A stretch of DNA of 64,000 bases from Clusia tigrina (taxonomy: Eukaryota; Arthropoda; Insecta; Diptera; Clusiidae), in NCBI GenBank assembly GCA_920105625.2, contig OV050031.1:80423995-80487994 (forward strand). The letters run 5' to 3'. The notes under the pieces are model-generated. The model searched no databases. It was not told the DNA's origin and saw nothing but the letters and a program-made list of their open reading frames with translations. A program made the translations under genes and the position numbers. This document shows positions 26,418 to 39,367 of the stretch, piece after piece (the first letter of the stretch is position 1; every line of letters begins with the position of its first letter).

Positions 26418-27251
26418 TCTGCGGCCTTCTCTATGCCAATATCTACCCCTATCTGCCTCAGTCGGCGTCGCAGCCACTGTCAGCGTCTCTGTAGGTGTCT
26501 CAGTCGCTGCCGCCGTCGATGGGGGGTCTGCTGCATTCTCTATGCCAATATCTACCCCTATCTGCCTCAGTCGACGTCGCAGCATCTGTTAGCGTCGCAG
26601 CCTCTGTCAGCCTCTCTGATGCGTCTCAGTCGCTGCCGCTGTCGACTGGGGGGACTCCTGTTTTCTCTATGCATATATCTACCCCTATCTGCCTCAGTCG
26701 GCGTCTCAGTCGGCGTCGCAGCATATGTCAGCGTCTTTGTAGGCGTCTCAGTCGCTGCCGCTGTTGATTGGGGGGTCTGCTGACTTCTCTATGCCTATCT
26801 CTTCCCGTATCTGCCTCAGTCGGCGCCACAATTGGCTTCGCAGCCTCTGTCAGCGTCTCTGATTGCGTCTCAGTCGCTGCCGCTGTCGTTTGGGGGGTCT
26901 GATGCCTTCTCTATGCCTATATCCACCCCTATCTGCCTCAGTCGGCGTCTCAGTCGGGGTCGCAGCATATGTCAGCGTCTTTGTAGGCGTCTCAGTCGCT
27001 GCCGCTGTCGATTGGGGGTGTCTGCTGCCTTCTCTATGCCTATGTCTACCACTCTCTGCCTCAGTCGGCGTCGCAGCATCTGTTAGCGTCGCAGCCTCTG
27101 TCAGCGTCTCTGTAAGCGTCTCAGTCGCTGCCGCCGTCGATGGGGGGTCTGCTGCATTCTCTATGCCAATATCTACCCCTATCTGCCTCAGTCGGCGTCG
27201 CAGCCACTGTCAGCGTCTTTGTAGGCGTCTCAGTCGCTGGCGCTGTTGACT

Positions 27252-27266
27252 GGGGGGGGGGGGGGG
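27252..27266 (+). repeat. Poly-G tract, 15 bp
   Basis: Fifteen G between GCTGTTGACT and TCTGCGGCC; mirror copy of the 13-C tract at 23,819-23,831. Confidence 0.9.
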
Positions 27267-30145
27267 TCTGCGGCCTTCTCTATGCCAATATCTACCCCTA
27301 TCTGCCTCAGTCGGCGTCGCAGCCACTGCCAGCGTCTCTGTAGATGTCTCAGTCGCTACCGCTGTCGATTGGGGGTCTGCTGCCTTCTCTATGCCTATAT
27401 CTACCCCTATCTGCTTCAGTCGGCGTCTCAGTCGGCGTCGCAGCCTCTGTCAGCATCCCTGTAAGCGTCTCAGTCGGTGCCGCTGTCGATTGGGGGGTCT
27501 GCTGCCTCCTCTATGCCTATGTCTACCCTTATCTGCCCCAGTCGGCGTCTCAGTCAGCGTCGCAGCCTCTGTCAGCCTCTCTAAATGCGTCTCAGTCGCT
27601 GCCGCTGTTGATTGGGGGGTCTGCTGCCTTCTCTATGGCTATATCTACCCCTATCCGCATCAGTCGGCGTCGCAGCCTCTCTCAGCGTCTCTGTAGGCGT
27701 CTCATTTGTTGTCGCCGTCGATTGGGGGGTCTGCTGCCTTCTGTATGCATATAATTACGCCTATCTGCCTCAGTCGGCAAGTCAGTCGGCGTCGCTGCCT
27801 CTATCAGCGTCTCTGTAGGCGTCTCAGTTGTTGCCGCTGTCGATTGGTGGGTCTGCTGCCTTCTCTATTCCTATATCTACTACTACGCGCCTCAGTCGGC
27901 GTCACATTCGGCTTCACAGCCTCTGTCAGCGTCTCTGTAGGCGTCTCAGTGGCTGCCGCTGTCGATTGGTGGGTCTGCTGCCTTCTTTATGCCAATATCT
28001 ACCCCTATCTGCCTCAGTCGGCATATCAGTCGGCGTCGCAGCCTCTATCAGCGTCTCTGTATGGGTCTCAGTTGTTGCCGCTCTCGATTGGGTGGTCTGC
28101 TGCCTTCTCTACGCCTATGACTAACCCTCTCTGCCTCAGTCGGCGTCGCAGCCTCTGTCGGCGTCGCAGCATCTGTTAGCGTCGCAGCCTCTGTCAGCGT
28201 CTCTGTAGGCGTCTCAGTCGCTGCCGCCGTCAATTGGGGGGTCTGCTGCCTTCTGTATGCTTATATCTACCCCTATCTGCCTCAGTCGGCAACTCAGTCG
28301 GCGTCGCAGCCTCTATCAGCGTCTCTGTAGGCGTTTCAGTCGCTGCCGCTGTCGATTGGGGGGTCTGCTGCCTTCTCTATTTATATATCTACTACTACGC
28401 GCCTCTGTCGGCATCACAGTCGGCTTCGCAGCCTCTATCAGCGTCTCTGTAGGCGTTTCAGTCGCTGCCGCTGTCGATTGGGGGGTCTGCTGCCTTCTCT
28501 ATGCCTATATCTACCCTTCTCTGCCTCAGTCGCCGTCTCAGTCGGCGTCGCACCCTCTGTCAGCGTCTCTGAATGCGTCTCAGTCGCTGCCGCTGTAGAT
28601 TGGGTGTTCTGATGCCTTCTCTTTGCCTATATCTACCCCTATCTGCCTCAGTCGGCGTCTCAGTCGGCATCGCAGCCATTGTCAGAGTCTATGTAGGCGT
28701 CTCAGTCGCTGCCGCTGTCGATTGGGGGGTCTGCTGCCTTCTCAATGTCAATATCTACCCGTATCTGCCTCAGCCGGCTTCTGAGCCTCTGTCAGAGTCT
28801 CTGTAGGCGTCTCAGTCGCTACCGCTGTCGATTTGGGGGTCTGCTGCCTTCTGTATGCCTATATCTACCCTTATCTGCCTCAGTCGGCATCTCAGTCGGC
28901 GTCGCAGCCTCTGTCAGCATCTCTCTAGGCGTCTCAGTCGCTGCCGCCGTAGATTGGGGGGTCTGCTGCATTCTCTATGCCAATATCTACCCCTATCTGC
29001 CTCAGTCGGCGTCGCAGCCTCTGTCAGCGTCTCTGTAGGCGTCTCAGTCGCTGCCGCTGTCGATTGGGGGGTCTGCTGCCTTCTGTATTCCTATATCTAC
29101 TCCTATCTGCCTCAGTCGGCAACTCTGTCGCCGTCGCAGCCTCTGTCAGCTTCGCAGCCTCTGTCAGCGTATCTGAATGCGTCTCAGTCACTGCCGCTGT
29201 CGATAGGGGGTTCTGATGCCTTCTCTTTGCCTATATCTACCCCTATATGCCTCAGTCGGCGTCTCAGTCGGCATCGCAGCCATTGTCAGAGTCTATGTAG
29301 GCGTCTCAGTCGCAGCCGCTGTCGATTGGGGGTCTGCTGCCTTCTCTATGTCAATATCTAGACGTATCTGCCTCAGTCGGCGTCTCAGCCTCTGTCAGAG
29401 TCTCTGTAGGCGGCTCAGTCACTGCCGCTGTCGATTGGGGGGTCTGCTGCCTTCTGTATGCCTATATCTACCCTTATCTGGCTCAGTCGGCATCTCAGTC
29501 GGCGTCGCAGCCTCTGTCAGCGTCTCTGTAGGCGTCTCAGTTTCTGCCGCTGTCGATTGAGGGGTCTGCTGCCTTCTCTATGCCTATATCTACCCCTATC
29601 TGCCGCAGTCGGCGTCTCAGTCGGCTTCGCAGCCTATGTCAGCGTTTTTGTAGGCGTCTCAGTCGCTGCCGCTGTTGATTGGGGGGTCTGCTGACTAATT
29701 TATGCCTATGTCTTCCCCTATCTGCCTCAGTCGGCGCCACAGTCGGCTTCGCAGCTTATGTCAGCGTCTCTGTAGGTGTCTCAGTCGCTGCCGCTGTCGA
29801 TTGGGGGGTCTGCTGCCTTCTCTATGCCAATATCTACCCTTATCTGCCTCAGTCGGCGTCTCAGTCGGCGTCGCAGCCTCTGTCAGCGTCTCTGTATGCG
29901 TTTCAGTCGCTGCCGCTGTCGATTGGGGGGTCTGATGCCTTCTCTATGCCTATATCTACCCCTATCTGCCTCAGTCGGCGTCTCAGTCGGCATCGCAGCC
30001 ATTGTCAGCGTCTATGTAGGCGTCTCAGTTGCTGCCGCTGTCGATTGGGGGTTTCTGCTGCCTTCTCTATGCCTATATCTACCCCAACCTCCCTGAGTCG
30101 GCATCTCAGTCGGCGCCGCAGCCTCTGTGAGCGTCTCTCTAGGCG

Positions 30146-33100
30146 TCTCAGTCGCTGCCGCCGTCGATTGGGGGGTCTGCTGCATTCTCTATGCCAATAT
30201 CTACCCCTATCTGCCTCAGTCGGCGTCGCAGCCTCTGTCAGCGTCTCTGTAGGTGTCTCAGTCGCTGCCGCTGTCGATTGGGGGGTCTGCTGCCTTCTCT
30301 ATGTCAATATCTACACGTATCTGCCTCAGTCGGCGTCTCAGCCTCTGTCAGAGTCTCTGTAGGCGTCTCAGTCGCTGCCGCTGTCAATTGGGGTGTCTGC
30401 TGCCTTCTGTATGCCTATATCTACCCTTATCTGCCTCAGTCGGCGTCTCACTCGGCGTCGCAGCCTCTGTCAGCATCTCTGTAAGCGTCTCAGTCGGAGC
30501 CGCTGTCGATTGGGGGTCTGCTGCCTTCTCTATGCCTAGGTCAACCCATCTCTGGCTAAGTCGGCGTCTTAGTCGGCGTCGCAGCCTCTGTCAGCATCTA
30601 TGTAGGCGTCTCAGTCGCTGGCGCTGTTGATTGGGGGGGGGTCTGCGGCCTTCTCTATGCCAATATTACCCCTATCTGCCTCAGTCGGCGTCGCAGCCAC
30701 TGTCAGCGTCTCTGTAGGTGTCTCAGTCGCTGCCGCCGTCGATGGGGGGTCTGCTGCATTCTCTATGCCAATATCTACCCCTATCTGCCTCAGTCGACGT
30801 CGCAGCATCTGTTAGCGTCGCAGCCTCTGTCAGCCTCTCTGAATGCGTCTCAGTCGCTGCCGCTGTCGACTGGGGGGACTCCTGTTTTCTCTATGCATAT
30901 ATCTACCCCTATCTGCCTCAGTCGGCGTCTCAGTCGGCGTCGCAGCATATGTCAGCGTCTTTGTAGGCGTCTCAGTCGCTGCCGCTGTTGATTGGGGGGT
31001 CTGCTGACTTCTCTATGCCTATCTCTTCCCGTATCTGCCTCAGTCGGCGCCACAATTGGCTTCGCAGCCTCTGTCAGCGTCTCTGATTGCGTCTCAGTCG
31101 CTGCCGCTGTCGTTTGGGGGGGTCTGATGCCTTCTCTATGCCTATATCCACCCCTATCTGCCTCAGTCGGCGTCTCAGTCGGCGTCGCAGCATATGTCAG
31201 CGTCTTTGTAGGCGTCTCAGTCGCTGCCGCTGTCGATTGGGGGTGTCTGCTGCCTTCTCTATGCCTATGTCTACCCCTCTCTGCCTCAGTCGGCGTCGCA
31301 GCATCTGTTAGCGTCGCAGCCTCTGTCAGCGTCTCTGTAGGCGTCTCAGTCGCTGCCGCCGTCGATGGGGGGTCTGCTGCATTCTCTATGCCAATATCTA
31401 CCCCTATCTGCCTCAGTCGGCGTCGCAGCCTCTGTCAGCGTCTCTGTAGGTGTCTCAGTCGCTGCCGTTGTCGATTGGTGGGTCTGCTGCCTTCTCTATG
31501 CCTATATCTACCCCTACGCGCCTCAGTCGGCGTCACAGTCGGCTTCGCAGCCTCTGTCAGCGTGTCTGTAGGCGTCTCAGTCGCGGCCGCTATCGATTGG
31601 TGGGTCTGCTGCCTTCTCAATGCCTATATCTACCCCTACGCGCCTCAGTCGGCACCTCAGTCGGCGTCGCAGCCTCTGTCAGCGTCTCTGTAGGCGTCTC
31701 ATTTGTTGTCACTGTTGATTGAGGTGTCTGCTGCCTTCTCTATGCCTATGTCTACCCCTCTCTGCCTCAAGCGGCGTCTCAGTCGGCGTCGCAGCATCTG
31801 TCAGCGTCGCAGCCTCTATCTGCGTCTCTGTAGGCGTCTCAGTCGCTGCCGCCGTCGATAGGGGTGTCTGCTGCCTTCTGTATGCCTATATCTACCCCTA
31901 TCTACCTCAGTCGGCAACTCAGTCGGCGTCGCTGCCTCTGTCAGCTGCTCTGTAGGCGTCTCAGTCGCTGCCGCTGTCGATTGGTGGGTCTGCTGCCTTC
32001 TCAATGCCTATATCTACCCCTACGCGCCTCATTCGTCATCTCAGTCGGCGTCGCAGCCTCTGTCAGCGTCTCTGTAGGCGTCTCATTCGTTGTCGCTGTC
32101 GATTGATGTATCTGCTGCCTTCTCTATGCCTATGTCTACCCCTCTCTGCCTCAGTCGGCGTCTTAGTCGGCGTCGCAGCATCTGTCAGCGTCGCAGCCTC
32201 TGTCAGCGTCTCTGTAGGCGTCTCAGTCGCTGCCGCCGTCGATTGGGGTGTCTGCTGCCTTCTGTATGCCTATATCTACCCGTATCTGCCTCAGTCGGCA
32301 ACTCAGTCGGCGTCGCTGCCTCTATCAGCGTATCTGTAGGCGTCTCAGTTGTTGCCGCTGTCGATTGGTGGGTCTGCTGCCTTCTCTATTCCTATATCTA
32401 CTACTACGCGCCTCAGTCGGCGTCACAGTCGGCTTCGCAGCCTCTGTCAGCGTCTCTGTAGGCGTCTCAGTCGCTCCCGCTGTCGATTGGTGGGTATGCT
32501 GCCTTCTCTATACAAATATCTACCCCTATCTGCCTCAGTCGGCATATCAGTCGGCGTCGCAGCCTCTATCAGCGTCTCTGTATGGGTCTCAGTTGTTGCC
32601 GCTCTCGATTGTGTTGTCTGCTGCCTTCTCTACGCCTATGTCTAACCCTCTCTGCCTCAGTTTGCGTCGCAGCCTCTGTCGGCGTCGCAGCATCTGTCAG
32701 CGTCGCAGCCTCTGTCAGCGTCTCTGTAGGCGTCTCAGTCGCTGCCGCTGTCGATTGGGGTGTCTGCTGCCATCTCTATGCCTATATCTACCCGTATCTG
32801 CCTCAGTCGGCAACTCAGTCGGCGTCGCAGCCTCTATCAGCGTCTCTGCAGGCGTATCAGTTGTTGCCGCTGTCGATTGGTGGGTCTGCTGCCTTCTCTA
32901 TTCCTATATCTACTACTACGCGCCTCTGTCGGCGTCACAGTCGGTTTCGCAGCCTCTGTCAGCGTCTCTGTAGGCGTTTCAGTCGCTGCCGCTGTCGATT
33001 GGGGGGTCTGCTGCCTTCTCCATGCCTATATCTACCCTTCTTTGCCTCAGTCGGCGTCTCAGTCGGCGTCGCAGCCTCTGCCAGCGTCTCTGAATGCGTC

Positions 33101-33451
33101 TCAGTCGCTGCCGCTGTCGATTAGGGGTGCTGATGCCTTCTCTTTGCTTATATCTACCCCTATTTGCCTCAGTCGGTGTCTCAGTCGGCATCGCACCATT
33201 GTCAGAGTCTATGTTGGCGTCTCAGTCGCTGCCGCTGTCGATTGTGGGGTCTGCTACCTTCTCTATGTCAATATCTACCCGTATCTGCCTCAGTCGGCGT
33301 CTGAGCCTCTGTCAGAGTCTCTGTAGGCGTCTCAGTCGCTGCCGCTGTCGATTTGGGGGTCTGCTACCTTCTGTATGCCTATATCTACCCTTATCTGCCT
33401 CAGTCGGCATCTCAGTCGGCGTCGCAGCCTCTATCAGCATCTCTTTAGGCG
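30146..33451 (+). repeat. 3.3-kb segmental duplication, copy A
   Basis: About 27 monomers duplicated in direct orientation with 33,452-36,740. The offset is 3,306 bp at the start (30,191 with 33,497; 30,253 with 33,559) and 3,185 bp later (32,090 with 35,275; 33,094 with 36,279). The drop equals one monomer and occurs near 31,450/34,750. The left arm has the corresponding monomers once, at 17.8-21.1 kb, so this is an arm-specific duplication. Boundaries are approximate because neighbouring monomers resemble each other. Confidence 0.85.
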
Positions 33452-36400
33452 TCTCAGTCGCTGCCGCCGTCGATTGGGGGGTCTGCTGCATTCTCTATGC
33501 CAATATCTACCCCTATCTGCCTCAGTCGGCGTCGCAGCCTCTGTCAGCGTCTCTGTAGGTGTCTCAGTCGCTGCCGCTGTCGATTGGGGGGTCTGCTGCC
33601 TTCTCTATGTCAATATCTACACGTATCTGCCTCAGTCGGCGTCTCAGCCTCTGTCAGAGTCTCTGTAGGTGTCTCAGTCGCTGCCGCTGTCAATTGGGGT
33701 GTCTGCTGCCTTCTGTATGCCTATATCTACCCTTATCTGCCTCAGTCGGCGTCTCACTCGGCGTCGCAGCCTCTGTCAGCATCTCTGTAAGCGTCTCAGT
33801 CGGAGCCGCTGTCGATTGGGGGTCTGCTGCCTTCTCTATGCCTAGGTCAACCCATCTCTGGCTAAGTCGGCGTCTTAGTCGGCGTCGCAGCCTCTGTCAG
33901 CATCTATGTAGGCGTCTCAGTCGCTGGCGCTGTTGATTGGGGGGGGGGTCTGCGGCCTTCTCTATGCCAATATTACCCCTATCTGCCTCAGTCGGCGTCG
34001 CAGCCACTGTCAGCGTCTCTGTAGGTGTCTCAGTCGCTGCCGCCGTCGATGGGGGGTCTGCTGCATTCTCTATGCCAATATCTACCCCTATCTGCCTCAG
34101 TCGACGTCGCAGCATCTGTTAGCGTCGCAGCCTCTGTCAGCCTCTCTGAATGCGTCTCAGTCGCTGCCGCTGTCGACTGGGGGGACTCCTGTTTTCTCTA
34201 TGCATATATCTACCCCTATCTGCCTCAGTCGGCGTCTCAGTCGGCGTCGCAGCATATGTCAGCGTCTTTGTAGGCGTCTCAGTCGCTGCCTCTGTTGATT
34301 GGGGGGTCTGCTGACTTCTCTATGCCTATCTCTTCCCGTATCTGCCTCAGACGGCGCCACAATTGGCTTCGCAGCCTCTGTCAGCGTCTCTGATTGCGTC
34401 TCAGTCGCTGCCGCTGTCGTTTGGGGGGGTCTGATGCCTTCTCTATGCCTATATCCACCCCTATCTGCCTCAGTCGGCGTCTCAGTCGGCGTCGCAGCAT
34501 ATGTCAGCGTCTTTGTAGGCGTCTCAGTCGCTGCCGCTGTCGATTGGGGGTGTCTGCTGCCTTCTCTATGCCTATGTCTACCCCTCTCTGCCTCAGTCGG
34601 CGTCGCAGCATCTGTTAGCGTCGCAGCCTCTGTCAGCGTCTCTGTAGGCGTCTCAGTCGCTGCCGCCGTCGATGGGGGGTCTGCTGCATTCTCTATGCCA
34701 ATATCTACCCCTATCTGCCTCAGTCGGCGTCGCAGCCTCTGTCAGCGTGTCTGTAGGCGTCTCAGTCGCGGCCGCTATCGATTGGTGGGTCTGCTGCCTT
34801 CTCAATGCCTATATCTACCCCTACGCGCCTCAGTCGGCATCTCAGTCGGCGTCGCAGCCTCTGTCAGCGTCTCTGTAGGCGTCTCATTTGTTGTCGCTGT
34901 TGATTGAGGTGTCTGCTGCCTTCTCTATGCCTATGTCTACCCCTCTCTGCCTCAAGCGGCGTCTCAGTCGGCGTCGCAGCATCTGTCAGCGTCGCAGCCT
35001 CTATCTGCGTCTCTGTAGGCGTCTCAGTCGCTGCCGCCGTCGATAGGGGTGTCTGCTGCCTTCTGTATGCCTATATCTACCCCTATCTACCTCAGTCGGC
35101 AACTCAGTCGGCGTCGCTGCCTCTGTCAGCGTCTCTGTAGGCGTCTCAGTCGCTGCCGCTGTCGATTGGTGGGTCTGCTGCCTTCTCAATGCCTATATCT
35201 ACCCCTACGCGCCTCAGTCGTCATCTCAGTCGGCGTCGCAGCCTCTGTCAGCGTCTCTGTAGGCGTCTCATTCGTTGTCGCTGTCGATTGATGTATCTGC
35301 TGCCTTCTCTATGCCTATGTCTACCCCTCTCTGCCTCAGTCGGCGTCTTAGTCGGCGTCGCAGCATCTGTCAGCGTCGCAGCCTCTGTCAGCGTCTCTGT
35401 AGGCGTCTCAGTCGCTGCCGCCGTCGATTGGGGTGTCTGCTGCCTTCTGTATGCCTATATCTACCCGTATCTGCCTCAGTCGGCAACTCAGTCGGCGTCG
35501 CTGCCTCTATCAGCGTATCTGTAGGCGTCTCAGTTGTTGCCGCTGTCGATTGGTGGGTCTGCTGCCTTCTCTATTCCTATATCTACTACTACGCGCCTCA
35601 GTCGGCGTCACAGTCGGCTTCGCAGCCTCTGTCAGCGTCTCTGTAGGCGTCTCAGTCGCTCCCGCTGTCGATTGGTGGGTATGCTGCCTTCTCTATACAA
35701 ATATCTACCCCTATCTGCCTCAGTCGGCATATCAGTCGGCGTCGCAGCCTCTATCAGCGTCTCTGTATGGGTCTCAGTTGTTGCCGCTCTCGATTGTGTT
35801 GTCTGCTGCCTTCTCTACGCCTATGTCTAACCCTCTCTGCCTCAGTTTGCGTCGCAGCCTCTGTCGGCGTCGCAGCATCTGTCAGCGTCGCAGCCTCTGT
35901 CAGCGTCTCTGTAGGCGTCTCAGTCGCTGCCGCCGTCGATTGGGGTGTCTGCTGCCTTCTGTATGCCTATATCTACCCGTATCTGCCTCAGTCGGCAACT
36001 CAGTCGGCGTCGCAGCCTCTATCAGCGTCTCTGTAGGCGTATCAGTTGTTGCCGCTGTCGATTGGTGGGTCTGCTGCCTTCTCTATTCCTATATCTACTA
36101 CTACGCGCCTCTGTCGGCGTCACAGTCGGTTTCGCAGCCTCTGTCAGCGTCTCTGTAGGCGTTTCAGTCGCTGCCGCTGTCGATTGGGGGGTCTGCTGCC
36201 TTCTCCATGCCTATATCTACCCTTCTTTGCCTCAGTCGGCGTCTCAGTCGGCGTCGCAGCCTCTGCCAGCGTCTCTGAATGCGTCTCAGTCGCTGCCGCT
36301 GTCGATTAGGGGTGCTGATGCCTTCTCTTTGCTTATATCTACCCCTATTTGCCTCAGTCGGTGTCTCAGTCGGCATCGCACCATTGTCAGAGTCTATGTT

Positions 36401-36740
36401 GGCGTCTCAGTCGCTGCCGCTGTCGATTGGGGGGTCTGCTACCTTCTCTATGTCAATATCTACCCGTATCTGCCTCAGTCGGCGTCTGAGCCTCTGTCAG
36501 AGTCTCTGTAGGCGTCTCAGTCGCTGCCGCTGTCGATTTGGGGGTCTGCTACCTTCTGTATGCCTATATCTACCCTTATCTGCCTCAGTCGGCATCTCAG
36601 TCGGCGTCGCAGCCTCTATCAGCATCTCTTTAGGCGTCTCAGTCGCTGCCGCCGTCGATTGGGGGGTCTGCTGCATTCTCTATGCCAGTATCTACCCCTA
36701 TCTGCCTCAGTCGGCGTCGCAGCCTCTGTTAGCGTCTCTG
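33452..36740 (+). repeat. 3.3-kb segmental duplication, copy B
   Basis: This is the second copy, directly abutting copy A and one monomer shorter; the missing unit lies near 34,750, where TCAGCGTGTCTGTAGGC follows directly. Copies differ by scattered substitutions, for example in the monomers starting at 30,253 and 33,559. They are therefore recent but not identical. The G tract at 33,939-33,948 has ten G against nine at 30,633-30,641 in copy A. Confidence 0.85.
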
Positions 36741-37396
36741 TAGGCGTCTCAGTCGCTGCCGCTGTCGATTGGGGGGTCTGCTGCCTTCTGTATGCCTATA
36801 TCTACTCCTATCTGCCTCAGTCGGGAACTCTGTCGCCGTCGCAGCCTCTGTCAGCTTCTCAGCCTCTGTCAGCGTCTCTGAATGCATCTCAGTCGCTGCC
36901 GCTGTCGATTGGGGTTCTGATGCCTTCTCTTTGCCTATATCTACCCCTATCTGCCTCAGTCGGCGTCTCAGTCGGCATCGCAGCCATTGTCAGAGTCCAT
37001 CTAGGGGTCTCAGTCGCAGCCGCTGTCGATTGAGGGGTCTGCTGCCTTCTCTATGCCTATATCTACCCATATCTGCCTCAGTCGGCGTCTCAGTCGGCGT
37101 CGCAGCCTCTTTCAGCATCTCTGTAAGCGTCTCAGGCGGAGCCGCTGTCGATTGGGGCGTCGGCTACCTCCTCTTTGCCAATGTCTACACTTATCTGTTT
37201 CAGTCGGCATCTCAGTCGGCGTCGCAGCCTCTCTCAGCGTCTCTGTAGGCGTCTCAGTTGTTGCCGCTGTCGATTGGGGGTCTGCTGCCTTCTCTATGCC
37301 TAGGTCAACCCATCTCTGCCTCAGTCGGTGTCTTAGTCGGCGTCGCAGCCTCTGTCAGCGTCTCTGTAGGCGCCTCAGTCGCTGCCGCTGTTAATT

Positions 37397-37415
37397 GGGG
37401 GGGGGGGGGGGGGGG
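37397..37415 (+). repeat. Poly-G tract, 19 bp, longest in the window
   Basis: Nineteen uninterrupted G between GCTGTTAATT and TCTGCTGCC, at the standard G-run position of the monomer. It lies in the region where the mirror order of the two arms is disturbed (37.0-38.3 kb). Confidence 0.9.
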
Positions 37416-39367
37416 TCTGCTGCCTTCTCTATGCCAATATCTACCCCTATCTGCCTCAGTCGGCGTCGCAGCCACTGTCAACGTCTCTGTAGGTGTCTCA
37501 GTCGCTACCGCTGTCGATTGGGGGGTCTGCTGCCTTCTCTATGCCTATATCTACCCCTATCTGCCTCTGTCGGCGTTTCAGTCGGCGTGCAGCCTCTGTC
37601 AGCATCTCTGTAAGCGTCTCAGTCGGTGCCGCTGTCGATTGGGGGGTCTGCTGCCTCCTCTATGCCTATACCTACATCTACGCGCCTCAGTCGGCATCTC
37701 AGTCGGCGTCGCAGCCTCTGTCAGCGTCTCTGTAGGCGTCTCATTTGTTGTCGCTGTCGATTGGGGGGTCTGCTGCCTTCTCTATGCCTATATCTACCCC
37801 TATCTGCCTCAGTCGGCGTCTCAGTAGGCGTCGCAGCCTCTTTCAGCATCTCTGTAAGCGTCTCAGTCGGCGCCGCTGTCGATTGGGCGGTCTGCTGCCT
37901 CCTCTATGCCTATATCTACCCCTACGCGCCTCAGTCGGGATCTCAGTCGGCGTCGCAGCCTCTGTCAGCGTCTGTGTAGGCGTCTCATTTGTTGTCGCTG
38001 TCGATTGGCGGGTCTGCTGCCTTCTCTATGCCTATATCTACCCCTATCTGCCCCAGTCGGCGTCCCAGTCAGCGTCGCAGCCTCTGTCAGCCTCTCTGAA
38101 TGCGTCTCAGTCGCTGCCGCTGTCGATTGGGTGAACTCCTGTTTTCTCTATGCCTATATCTACCCCTATCTGCCTCAGTCGGCGTCGCAGCATATTTCAG
38201 CGTCTTTGTAGGCGTCTCAGTCGCTGCCGCTGTTGATTGGGGGGTCTGCTGCCTTCTGTATGCCTATATCTACCCCTATCTGCCTCAGTCGGCGTCACAG
38301 TCGGCTTCGCAGCCTCTGTCAGCGTCTCTGTAGGCGTCTCAGTCGCTGCCGCTGTCGATTGGTGGGTCTGCTGCTTTCTCTATGCCAATATCTACCCCTA
38401 TCTGCCTCAGTCGGCTTATCAGTCGGAGTCGCAGCATCTGTCTTTGAATGGGTCTCAGTTGTTGCCGCTCTCGATTGGGTTGTCTGCTGCCTTCTCTACG
38501 CCTATGTCTAACCCTCTCTGCCTCAGTCGGCGTTGCAGCCTCTGTCGGCGTCGCAGCCTCTGTCAGCGTCTCTGTACGCTTCTCAGTCGCTGCCGCCGTC
38601 GATTGGGGGGTCTGCTGCTTTCTGTATGCTTATATCTACCCCTATCTGCCTCATTCGGCAACTCAGTCGGCGTCGCAGCCTCTATCAGCGTCTCTGTAGG
38701 CGTCTCAGTTGTTGCCGCTGTCGATTGGTGGGTCTGCTGCCTTCTCTATTCCTATATCTACTACTACGCGCCTCTGTCGGCGTCACAGTCGGCTTCGCAG
38801 CCTCTGTCAGCGTCTCTGTAAGCGTTTCAGTCGCTGCCGCTGTCGATTGGGGGGTCTGCTGCCTTCTCTATGCCTATATCTACCCTTCTCTGCCTCAGTC
38901 GGCGTCTCAGTCGGCGTCGCAGCCTCTGCCAGCGTCTCTGAATGCGTCTCAGTGGGTGCCGCTGTCGATTGGGGGTTCTGATGCCTTCTCTTTGCTTATA
39001 TCTACTCCTATCTGCCTCAGTCGGGAACTCTGTCGCCGTCGCAGCCTCTGTCAGCTTCGCAGCCTCTGTCAGCGTCTCTGAATGCGTCTCAGTGGCTGCC
39101 GTTGTCGATTGGGATTCTGGTGCCTTCTCTTTGCCTATATCTACCCCTATCTGCCTCAGTCGGCGTCTCAGTCGGCATCGCAGCCATTGTCAGAGTCTAT
39201 CTAGGCGTCTCAGTCGCAGCCGCTGTCGATTGAGGGATCTGCTGCCTTCTCTATGCCTATATCTACCCCTATCTGCCTCAGTCGGCGTCTCAGTCGGCGT
39301 CGCAGCCTATGTCAGCGTCTTTGTAGGCGTCTCAGTCGCTGCCGCTGTTGATTGGGGGGGTCTGCTG

